From contig NC_083339.1 in NCBI RefSeq assembly GCF_019175385.1, positions 117,289,601-117,353,600 on the forward strand: DNA of 64,000 nt. Direction: 5' to 3'. Source of the stretch: Lycium barbarum. Taxonomy: Eukaryota; Streptophyta; Magnoliopsida; Solanales; Solanaceae. Positions 24,063 to 33,218 of this stretch are shown here, one piece after another; within the stretch, counting starts at the first letter, position 1, and each line of letters begins with the position of its first letter. The notes under the pieces are model-generated. The model was not told the origin of the DNA and did not search any database. It worked only from the letters and a program-made list of their open reading frames with translations. The position numbers were made by a program, and so were the translations under genes.

Positions 24063-24236
24063 AATGAAGAAAAGTAAAAAATTTCGCAAATTAAGTCACG
24101 AAATGTAAAAGATATTATTTTGACAAGTATTCAATGCTCGTCTGAAACTGATTGAACCAACAGAAATGAAACAAAAAAATAAAATTAAAACCATAGCGAT
24201 ATGGAGTGCAGAAAAACGGTAAAAAAAAAAAGGGGC

Positions 24237-24508
24237 GGGGGGGGGGGGGGGGGGGGGGGGGGGAGGTTTCGTTATATACCTGCGAAATGGAACAAAACAT
24301 TTCGTTGGTATATAAACGAAAAAAAAATTATTTTCCTATTTCGTTTTTATATAAATGAAATACAAAAAATACATATATATTCATCCTATTTCATTGGTAT
24401 ATGAATGAAATAAAAACAAATAATAAATATATATATATATGTATGTATGTATGTATGTATTCCTATTTTAAAATTATTTTCCTATTTCGTTTTTTAATAC
24501 ACGAAATG

Positions 24509-24571
<63 letters not shown>

Positions 24572-24960
24572 CCTATTTCATTTTTTTATTCACGAAATAC
24601 AAAAACAAAACTAATTTCTTTCATTAGATTACGAAATGCAAAAAAACAAAAAAAAACAAATCAGTTTCCTTCATTAATACACGAAATACAAAAAAAAAAA
24701 TTAAAAAAAAAACCTATTTCGTTCATTAATACACGAAATGCAAATATATATATATATTCTAATTTCCTTTTTATATGAACAAAATAAAAAAAAATTATAA
24801 TTTCCTATTTCTTTTTTATTCAAGAAATAAAAAAAAAACACCCATTTGGTTGACTATTTCACGAAATGCTAAAAAATAAAAAAAAACAGGTAAGTTAATT
24901 AATATTCACGAAATTAAAAAAAAAAAAAAAGGCTATTTCGTGAATTGTGTCACGAAATGC

Positions 24961-24991
<31 letters not shown>

Positions 24992-25659
24992 CATTTCGTG
25001 AATCATGCAACGAAATGCTTTATTTCATGAATTGCAAAAAAAAACAAAAAAACCTATTTCGTGATTTGTGTCACGAAATGAAAAAAAATAAAAATATAAA
25101 TCACTTTCTTTTTTATTCAGGAAATAAAAAAAAAACAGAGATTTCGTGAATTGATACACGAAATGCCAAAAAAAAAAAAAAAAACAGTTTCGTTCTTTAA
25201 TTTGAAGAATTGCAAAAAAAAAAAAAGGGCCATTTCGTGAATCATGCAACGAAATGCCAAAAAAAAAAATTGTTTCTTTCATTTATTTCATGAATTGAAA
25301 AAAAAAACAAAAAAACCTATTTCGTGATTTGTGTCACGAAATGCAAAAAAAAAAAAAAAATACAAACTACTTTCTTTTTTATTCAGCAAATAAAAAAAAT
25401 AAAAAAATGCATTTCGTGAATTGCTACACGAAATGCAAAAAAAAAAAAAAAAAAAGGGCCATTTCGTGAATCATGCAACGAAATGCCTAAAAAAAAAAAT
25501 TGTTTCTTTCATTTATTTCATGAATTGCAAAAAAAAACAAAAAAACCTATTTCGTGATTTGTGTCACGAAATGCAAAAAAAAAATACAAATTACTTTCTT
25601 TTTTATTCAGGAAATAAAAAATAAAAAAAAAAGGCATTTCGTGAATTGCTACACGAAAT

Positions 25660-25692
<33 letters not shown>

Positions 25693-26053
25693 AGTTTCGT
25701 TCTTTAATTTGAAGAATTGCAAAAAAAAAAAGGGCCATTTCGTGAATCATGCAACGAAATGCCTAAAAACAAAAATTGGTTCTTTCATTTATTTCATGAA
25801 TTGCAAAAAAAAAAACAATACAAATTACTTTCTTTTTTATTCAGGAAATAAAAAAAAAGGCATTTCGTGAATTGAGACACAAAATGCAAAGAAAAAAAAA
25901 TAATAAATCAATTTCTTCATTTAATTCACGAAATAAAAAAAAAACGCCTATTTCGTGGATTGTATCACGAAATGCCCATTTGGGTCTATAAAAAAAAAAA
26001 AACATACCATTTTTGTTGAATGTATGCAAAAAAAACCCATTTTGGCTCCGAGC
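24237..26053. repeat. Right terminal inverted repeat of the large MULE
   Basis: Inverted counterpart of 11155-12459. It starts with a run of 27 G, then GTTTCGTTATATACC, which matches the inner edge of the left TIR in reverse. It continues with A-tracts alternating with the same CACGAAAT / ATTTCGTG palindromes (for example near 24931, 25140, 25325, 25405, 25560, 25635, 25950) and a (TA)n block at about 24511-24566. It is about 500 bp longer than the left TIR because several A-tract/palindrome units are duplicated at 25020-25870. Confidence 0.88.
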
Positions 26054-26472
26054 TCTCAATTTTTACCACTATATTATTTATATAAATATTTCATTTTGTT
26101 TAGAGAAGTTAATTTAGGTCATTCAAATGAATGTGCAAATTGTAGTAAGTTTTTATTTCTCACTACCTTGAAACATTTATCTTCCTTTTGTTTCTGATTT
26201 TTACTCCTCTACATAGATTTAATTTTTTTAGTTGAGACGGCTTTGTTTTTCAGTTTTTGCATGATTTGCTTAAATAAATTAGAAGAATGAACTGTAAATA
26301 AACAAATATATGAACTGCATATAAATACGATCCGTCAAGATTTCATTTTGCACCTCAAAAAGTTAAAAGTGAGAAGAATGAACTGTAAATACAAATATGT
26401 ATAAAGTTCATGATCAAGTAACTTTAAGGCTCCTCATTAAAATTTAATTTTAGACCACTAATTTTATTAAGC

Positions 26473-26530
<58 letters not shown>

Positions 26531-27055
26531 TGCTAAGCCCGGGCCCTAATTTAACTTTAATACAAAAAAATAATTTATTTTAGCATTTTCTTTTTGCCAG
26601 TCATAAAATGATTTGTAGTCATAAAAGTATTTTAGATCGCGAATTTTAATAGTCTTGCTCTCGTCTTACATTTTATGCATAGTCAAATAGAGTTATATAT
26701 AAATTGAGACGAAGGGAGTATTAAAAGATTGGTCTACATGTCTTCATTAGCCAAATTGGCAAGATCACTTGCACAAAATGACTGTCACTCACGACTCAAT
26801 ATATCAATAGTCCCTTAAATTTGTCAGTAAATTTTATTTTAACATTTGAATTACAGTTTGTTCCAATTGGGCACATGAATACCTGATAAAATGTCTCTAT
26901 CAGACACTTTCGATTCAAATTTTTGAAAAACTTTGCTCGTGTTCTCAAGCGTCTATTAGGTGCATAACTAAATAAAATATGACATCTCCTTTATTATACA
27001 CAACAACCTAAATCAGGACATGCCTAACGCTTTATGATTTATTGTGGCTAATGTG
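26054..27055. other. Intergenic, no gene seen
   Basis: AT-rich flank of the MULE with a (TA)n microsatellite at about 26477-26528. AAATTGAGACGAAGGGAGTA near 26700 looks like one end of a Stowaway-type MITE; its partner was not found. Confidence 0.5.
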
Positions 27056-27057
27056 TA

Positions 27058-27286
27058 CTCCCTCTATATCAATTTATGTGAACTCATATGACTGGGCACG
27101 GAGTTTAAGAAAGAAGAGAAAACTTTTAAACTCGTGGTGTTAAATGAGTCACGAAGGAGTCACATATATTTTGTGTGCCTATAAATTATTGCAAAAAGGT
27201 AAATTATTTTTAAATATAGAGAGTGATCATTCTTTTAGGCACGGACTAATAAGAAAATATGTTCACATAAATTGAAACAGAGGGAG
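27058..27286. mobile_element. Stowaway-like MITE, 229 bp
   Basis: Starts CTCCCTCTATATCAATTTAT and ends with the inverted form ATAAATTGAAACAGAGGGAG, with TA at 27056-27057 and 27287-27288. Internal GGGCACGGAGTTTAAGAAAG and TTAGGCACGGACTAAT segments are typical of a common MITE family of this group. Confidence 0.88.
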
Positions 27287-27529
27287 TATAATTAAAGGAG
27301 GAGACATTTTTTAAGTAGTTAGTAATGACATATGAAACGTGTGCAAAAGTTTTTTTCAAAATTTGAACAGAAAATGTCTAATAGAAACGATTTTTCATGT
27401 ATGCAATTGTTCAATTAGAACAAGCTGTAGTTCAAGTGTTTAAATAAAATTTACCGGAGAAGGCTACCGATGTATTAAACTAAAAAGAATTATATTAAAT
27501 TAAGGAAACACCATTAAAATTAGATGAGA

Positions 27530-27809
27530 AGTTACGTATATGATTTTTCTGGCAATATTTTTTTTGGCAATATTTTTTTTTTGTTGTCATAGATTGATTA
27601 TTGTTGCAAAAAGTACTTTTGGTAATAATTTTTTTTTTGTTGCATAGACTTTTCCCAACGACTGTTATAGTATTTTTTGCAACAATAATCAATACTATGG
27701 CAACAAAATTAAATTCTTTGGCAACAAAAAAGTTCATTTGCCAATAATAAAACTAAGTTATTGTCAAATATTAAATTTTTTGTTGGCATTTTTATACTTT
27801 CTTGTAGTG
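27530..27809. mobile_element. One-ended CACTA-like MITE remnant
   Basis: The right edge reads TTTCTTGTAGTG, the reverse complement of the CACTACAAGAAA terminus of CACTA elements. The interior is built from repeated TTGCAACAA / TTGGCAACAAAA words in both orientations, which can fold as a hairpin. No matching left terminus was found, so the left boundary is arbitrary. Confidence 0.35.
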
Positions 27810-28957
27810 ACAACAAAAGCAGTCGGATTCGCTCTTATATTAAGTAGTAATATATATATATAGAGAGAGAGAGAAACAGCTCTCCCAAAAACTCATAAAG
27901 TGTTCCGAGTGGAAACTAATAGTAGACGCTTCTCCGTCTCTTGTCTAAAAGCAGTCCTTTTCTCAAATTCTGATTAAGGTAAACTTCCTAATTTTCTTGG
28001 TCCACGTCTTTCTCCATTACCAGATCGTTTCATTTCTTTAAGCATTTTCCATATATACCATCTCCGGCTTTGCGGTATTAAAGTAAATTAAGATGAGTAG
28101 AACTGGACAATAAGTGAGATCAATATCATCATTCATCCCAATAAATATTGCTCTACAGAACAAAAATTGATAAGACAATAATGAACTTGAAAAAGCTTTT
28201 AAAATTTATGTATGTTGGAGCAGTTGACAAATAAATTTAAAACTTGCAATCATCATATGTTTGAGTGCAAATATGTTGCTATTCACGATATATGCATGCA
28301 TATAATTCACAACCGCGTGGCTAATTAGATTTTCTAATTATACACAAAGTTATCAATTTTTTTTTTTTCGCAGCCGGCATTATATGTGTGTGATGCTACT
28401 TAAGAGGAATATTTTTACGAGAAAATAGCAGTCTCATCACCACATGACTGATCTCATAACTCATATGTTGGTGTTGCTAGTCACAGTATATATGCATGCA
28501 TTTAATCCACAACCCAATCAGATTTTCTAATTATACACGTAAAAAGTTATCAATTTTTTCCTCAACCGGCATTATTGTGATGCTACTTAGCGTGAATAAT
28601 TACGCGAAAATAGCAGTCACATCACCACATAATTCTGGTCGTTGCTTGATAACATCTACACAAAAATAGACAATTGATTATTAGAGGACCGTAAAATATT
28701 TTGGGATCTGATTTAATCAATCTGCACATGAACCAATAGACGAAAGAAGTTAGATAACTTATTGCGCTGGTTCAAAATAGAAAAGTACTACATTATTTAT
28801 AGATAAATAAAAGGTAATAAAATACTTGAGAAAAATATGTTATTTTCTTATAAATGCTAAACTAAAAGGAAAGCAATAGTGTACAATTGTTATAGAACAT
28901 TCCTAATTAAATTTATAATGTAGATCATAAACTAGAAGGAAAATAATAATCTATATA
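27810..28957. other. Intergenic with a degenerate direct duplication
   Basis: 28273-28447 and 28468-28632 are diverged direct copies: both contain GTTGCTA-TCAC, ATATGCATGCAT, AGATTTTCTAATTATACAC, GTTATCAATTTTTT and GAAAATAGCAGTC. Related sequence recurs at 63236-63420, and 28190-28255 resembles 61590-61640, so this belongs to a dispersed repeat. The stretch at 27870-27970, with TATATATATA followed by a CT-rich leader and a possible AAG|GTAAAC donor, resembles an orphan promoter/5' UTR, but no coding exon follows. Confidence 0.4.
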
Positions 28958-28966
28958 AATATATAA

Positions 28967-30246
28967 CGGAAAAAGGCCAAAATTATCCCTGAACTTTGGG
29001 AAATAGATCATTCACACCCTTCGTTATACTATAGAGCCAATTATACCCTTACTGTTATACTATAGGGCCAATTATATCCTTATGTTAAACAGCCTGCCAA
29101 GTGGCATCATCCTAGATGCCCAGCCCATTTTTTACCCACCAACTTAACCCAACCCGACACAGATATAATTTTGTCACTCAACCCTTTTGCTTTTTCTTAC
29201 TCTCTTCTTCTTTCTCCATGCCCAACTCCTCCATGTCCACTATCTCCGTTCCCTCAACCCCAGCTCCTCCATGTCATTCTCCCCCCCCCCCCCCCCCCCC
29301 CCCCCCTTTTTTTTTGTTGTTGTTGTTGTTGTAAATGAAGGTGAATAAATTATTCGAAGGGTGTTTTTCTTTAAGTTAAATTGGACAGTGAACTGTGTGA
29401 AGCAAAAAAGAGAAAAAGAAAAAATTGGCACTACTTCTTTTCCCAAATAATTATGTTTTGGAACTTCACATGGTGATGTTGTTAACACAAATTTGCTTCT
29501 CTATTGAAATCAAAACATAATATTGCTTCTCTCCTTTTCACCATACACAGAAAAAGGTATCATAGCTAGTTGCTCAAAAATTGCAGATTAATGTGATTTA
29601 TATCAATAGTGGTCCATAATTAAATCTCAATCGAAGAGCTACTCGTACAATTTTTCAATTCCATTTTCTGAATTGAAAAACCTTACGGAAATAAATCAAA
29701 CCCAGGTGGAAGATATGAATATATTAGCTTGAACTTTTGCAACCATTAAGTAAATTAGCAATTAAGGCTAATATTCTTCTAGCTCTGCAAAATTGGCCGT
29801 TCCTTGTGGGATTGCCGTTGATGACGAGGACTGCAAATCACATTCTTCCGTTTCAAAGAAACAAAAAAACTCATCAAATTATTTTCAAAGAAACAAAAAA
29901 AATAAAAAAGAGAATGACATGGAGGAGCTGGGGGTGAGGGATCGGAGATGATGGACATGGAGGAGTTGGGCATGGAGAAAGAAGAAGAGAGTAAGAAAGA
30001 GAAAAGAAAAAGGGTTGGGTGAAAAAATTATATCCGGGTCGGGTTGGGTTAAGTTGGTGGGTAAAAAAATATTTAGGGGGAAAAATGGGCTGAGCGTCTA
30101 GGATGATGCCACGTGGCGGGTCGTTTAATATAAGGGTATAATTGGCCCTATAGTATAATGATAAGGGTATAATTGACCCCGTAATATAACGAAGGGTATG
30201 AATAATCTATTTCCCAAAGTTCAAGGGTAATTTTAGCCCTTTTTCG
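28967..30246. mobile_element. MULE-MITE (non-autonomous Mutator), 1280 bp with TIRs of about 310-340 bp
   Basis: A perfect 9-bp target duplication AATATATAA flanks it (28958-28966 and 30247-30255). Left TIR 28967-29280 starts CGGAAAAAGGCCAAAATTAT. Right TIR 29910-30246 is its inverted copy, ending CCTTTTTCG. Shared inner words are GAACTTTGGGAAATAGAT, GCCAATTATACCCTTA, AAGTTGGTGGGTAAAAA and CATGGAGGAG. A run of 26 C (29281-29306) sits at the inner edge of the left TIR. There is no coding capacity. A 9-bp duplication plus long TIRs is diagnostic for Mutator-type elements. Confidence 0.93.
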
Positions 30247-30300
30247 AATATATAAAGCTGCACATAAGCCCGCCTACGTGGCACCCTAAAATGTCGGACC

Positions 30301-31624
30301 ATGGGCGTGGGTGAAGTTCCCAACACCATGGGCGTGGGTGAGGTTCGGGGAGAGCAAAGAGTTTCCAGAGACTGTTACACGGTGGCAATAAAGAAAGGCG
30401 TGCCAAAGGTTGAACATTTCGAACCTGAAAGCAAATGTAAAAAGGATAAAGAAGTTTACCAAATACTGCAACAAACAGGATCAAGCACCAAGGATGCAGA
30501 AAAGGAAACTATACAAGATCCTTCAACAGAAGAACATTCAACGGCTACAGTTGAGGATCTCGACTCAATGCCGTTTGACGATGAATCTCCAAAAAAGCGC
30601 ACATTCATCGGGTGCAAACTGTACCAACCAAGTAAGTATATTTCATTTTTACAAGACAATATAGATGTTTTTACCTTTTTCCACGCTGACATGACAGGTA
30701 TAGCACCGGAGATAGCAACACACATATTACACATCAATCCTTATCACAGACCTATAAAACAACCCCGAAGAAGATTCCCCGATGATAGAAGTAAATTCAT
30801 AGAAGAAGAGGTACAAAGGCTATTAGACGCTGGATCCATAAGGCCGGTGGAGCACACGGAATGGGTATCGAATGTGGTAGTAGTACTAAAGAAGAATGGA
30901 AAGATGCGACTATGTGTGTAGATTTCACAGATCTAAACAAAGCATGTCCAAAAGATATATTCCCACTTCCTCATATAGATCAAATGATAGATGTAACAGC
31001 CGGCCATGAATTGTTAAGTTTTCTTGACAAATATTTAGGATACAATCAAATCAAAATGAATCCTGTAGATCAAAGAAAAATAATATTTATAACACCGAGG
31101 GGTTTGCACTGTTATAATGTAATGCCGTTTGGACTCAAGAACGCCGGACCAACATATAAACGATTAGTAACCACGATGCTCAAAGATCAGCTGGAAAAAA
31201 TAATGGAGGTGTATATTGACGATATGGTTGTAAAATCAGAAAAAGCTGAAGACCACTTGATCCATTTAAAAGAAGCCTTTGCAATACTAAGGCAATTTAA
31301 CATGAAGCTAAACCCTGAAAAGTGTGCATTTGGTGTATCATTTGGAAAGTTCCTGGGATTCATGGTTTCAAAAAGTGAATAGAGATAAATCTAGACCAGA
31401 TAAAGGCAATCGAAAACATTCTCGATGATGTCAGCAGCAAAAAAGAAGTGCAAAGTTTGACTGGGCGAGTAGTAGCGTTATCTCGATTTATCTCAAGGTC
31501 ATCGAAGAGGTGTCACAAATTCTTCACTGTATTGAAAAAGGAGCAAGACTTTAAGTGGACGCCGGAATGTAAACAAGCATTGCAAGAGCTCAAGAAGTAT
31601 CTTTCAAGCCCGTCGTTGCTATGA
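30301..31624 (+). pseudogene. Gypsy reverse transcriptase (frameshifted)
   Basis: The first frame (30301-30921) has the pre-RT linker and RT N-terminus (NPYHRPIKQPRRRFP, EEVQRLLDAGSIRPV, WVSNVVVVLKKNGKMR). An extra base in TGTGTGTAG near 30918 moves the protein to the next frame: DFTDLNKACPKDIFPLPHID, IFITPRGLHCYNVMPFGLKN, and the catalytic YIDD in MEVYIDDMVVKS. A further shift at about 31380 brings in the thumb/connection (QSLTGRVVALSRFISRS, FKWTPECKQALQELKKYL). At least two frameshifts and the TGA ending that frame at about 31623 make it non-functional. Confidence 0.92.
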
Positions 31625-31957
31625 AAACCAAACCCCGAGGAGAAGCTGTTTCGATAACTTGCCGTTTAGATGTGTCGGTAAGTGCAGTTCTGGTGCGGGA
31701 AGATGAAGGTAAACAATCTCCTATTTACTATGTTAGTAAAAACACTTTTAGATGTCGAAACTAGATATCCACATTTAGAAAAATTGGCACTAGCTTTAAT
31801 ACATGCTGCTAGAAAATTGAGACATTATTTTCAAAGCTATCCAATTGCCGTGGTAACAACATTCCCTCTACGGAGTATTCTCCATAGAACGGAATTGTCA
31901 GGTAGGTTAGCTAAATGGGCAATTGAACTTAGTGAATTCGATATTTCTTCAGCCTAG
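31625..31957 (+). pseudogene. Gypsy RNase H domain (degenerate)
   Basis: An open stretch from 31682 includes TRYPHLEKLALALIHAARKL, then RHYFQSYPIAVVT and GRLAKWAIELSEFDI, the C-terminal half of the RT-linked RNase H of gypsy elements. Its N-terminal half (31625-31720) has stops in the expected frame. The domain would remove RNA from the RNA-DNA hybrid. Confidence 0.82.
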
Positions 31958-31994
31958 AAATGATATAAAATCGCAAATTCTTGTCGATTTTGTG

Positions 31995-32470
31995 GCAGAT
32001 TTTAGTTGAAAATTGACTTTGGAAGCGGAAAAAGAAACCGTCATAAATTCGGGGTCATCCCTCGGGATATGGACCCTATACACGGATAGGGCGTCTAAGG
32101 AAAGTGGTTCTGGATTAGGTTTAGTACTACAAGTACCCAGTGGTGAAATAGTCCGCCAAACCATTAAATGCCCAAAAATTACTAACAATGAAATGGAGTA
32201 TGAGGCTGTTGTTGCGGGTTTAAAACTTGCTTTGGAATACGGAGCAGAAAGCATCAAGGTACACTGTGATTAGCAATTGGTGGTTAATAGGTAAATGGAA
32301 CTTTCAGCATAAAAGAACCACTAATGTAGAAGTATCAAACACAAATCTCATGCCTCTTTGCAAGATTCAAAAATTGGGGGTTAGAGCAGGTGCCACGGGA
32401 AAGCAATGCTGAGGCCGATGGTTTAGCAAAACTGGCATCAGCTGCTGATCCCGCAGAACCAGGGAGCAGA
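31995..32470 (+). pseudogene. Second (archaeal-type) RNase H domain of the Tat lineage
   Basis: WTLYTDRASKESGSGLGLVL carries the first acidic residue (TDGAS in most relatives, TDRAS here). NEMEYEAVVAGLKLALEYGA carries the Glu, IKVHCD the next Asp, and NAEADGLAKLAS (frame starting about 32390) the last. A TAG at about 32271 and a frame change before 32390 break it. A duplicated RNase H is characteristic of Tat-type gypsy elements. Confidence 0.82.
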
Positions 32471-33218
32471 AGTGTGATCCATTTATTACATCCAATTGGT
32501 AGTGAAATTGAAGTATGTGCAACACCATCAACACATGATTGGAGAAATGAGATACTTGATTATTTGCAACAACGGACTTTGCCCGCAAATAAGAAAGAAG
32601 CACGAAAATTACGAGTAAAAGCTGCTAGATACTGCCTGGTTTATGGAGAACTATATCGGAGAACCTTTGGAGGACCACTCGCCAAGTGTTTAGGCCAAAC
32701 AGAAACAGAGCCCGCTATGCAACAAATTTATAGTGGATATTGTGGAAATCACTCTGGTGGCAGATCGTTAGCCCGATTTTTGCTGCGTGCAGGTTATTAT
32801 TGGAACACCATGGGCAAAGATTCACAAAACTTCGTACAACGATGCATAGAATGCCAAGAATATGCATCTGCAATACACCAGCCTGCGGAACCATTGCATT
32901 CAGTCATTACTCCATGGTTGTTCATGAAATGGGGACTCGACATCATAGGACCATTCCCCGAAGCCAAAGGTAAAGTAAAATTCTTACTTGTTGCAACTGA
33001 CTATTTTTCTAAGTGGGTTGAAGCAGGGGCATACGCAAAGGTTGGACAAAAGCAGGTTATTAATTTCATCCGGAAAAACATCATATGCCGATTCGGAATT
33101 CCAAAAGAGATCAGTTGTGACAATGGGAAGCAATTTATTGGAATGGAGATCAAAATCTTGGGATAAAACGAATAACGTCTTCACAATATCACCTATCTGG
33201 CAATGGACAAGGAGAGTC
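32471..33218 (+). pseudogene. Gypsy integrase, N-terminal and core part, cut by insertion
   Basis: It contains the zinc-binding segment (CGNHSGGRSLARFLLRAGYY, then RCIECQ) and the catalytic core: WGLDIIGPFPEAKGK with the first Asp and ISCDNGKQF with the second. The usual first His of the HHCC site appears as Tyr (QIYSGYCGNH). A frameshift at about 33163 precedes IKRITSSQYHLSGNGQG. The reading then stops at the insertion of the Ogre-like LTR at 33219, exactly where the third catalytic residue, Glu, is encoded (GAG at 33214-33216). The rest resumes at 50459. Confidence 0.9.

Larger units (their letters stand above)
11155..26053. mobile_element. Large Mutator-like element (MULE), 14.9 kb, carrying transposase, PMD gene and two small ORFs
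   Basis: The left end GCTCGGAGCCAAAATGG (11155) recurs inverted on the right as CCATTTTGGCTCCGAGC (ending 26053). Inverted similarity continues through TGCATACATTCAA(T/C)AAAAATGGTATG, the palindrome arrays, and down to a C23 tract (12437-12459) facing a G27 run (24237-24263). Between these 1.3- and 1.8-kb TIRs lie a complete MULE transposase (20977-23917), a PMD gene (14191-17972) and two paralogous small ORFs (13513-13899 and 20158-20702). The 9-bp flanks ATATCAAAT and TCTCAATTT do not match, so the target duplication is decayed or the exact end is off by some bases. The ATTTCG/CGAAAT motif also occurs in the interior (13066, 18305, 19214, 19711, 20095, 24083), tying the parts together. Confidence 0.85.
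30298..33218 (+). mobile_element. Tat-lineage Ty3/gypsy retrotransposon, left part (5'-truncated)
   Basis: Begins without LTR, gag or complete protease close to the MULE-MITE. Pol follows: RT, RNase H, a second (archaeal-type) RNase H, then integrase up to 33218, where the Ogre-like element is inserted. The element resumes at 50459. Two RNase H-like domains and a later antisense ORF mark the Tat lineage. A 27-bp duplication (ACCATGGGCGTGGGTGA..., 30298-30324 and from 30325) lies at the truncated edge. Confidence 0.88.

Noticed and set aside
11146..26062. 9-bp target duplication of the large MULE
   Set aside because: ATATCAAAT and TCTCAATTT do not match well; reported as undetected instead of forcing a duplication.
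27870..28080. First exon of a gene (TATA, CT-rich leader, possible donor site)
   Set aside because: No coding exon or recognisable protein follows within several kilobases.
29116..29488. Frames with poly-Pro or poly-Gly around 29281
   Set aside because: Translations of the 26-C run in the MULE-MITE.
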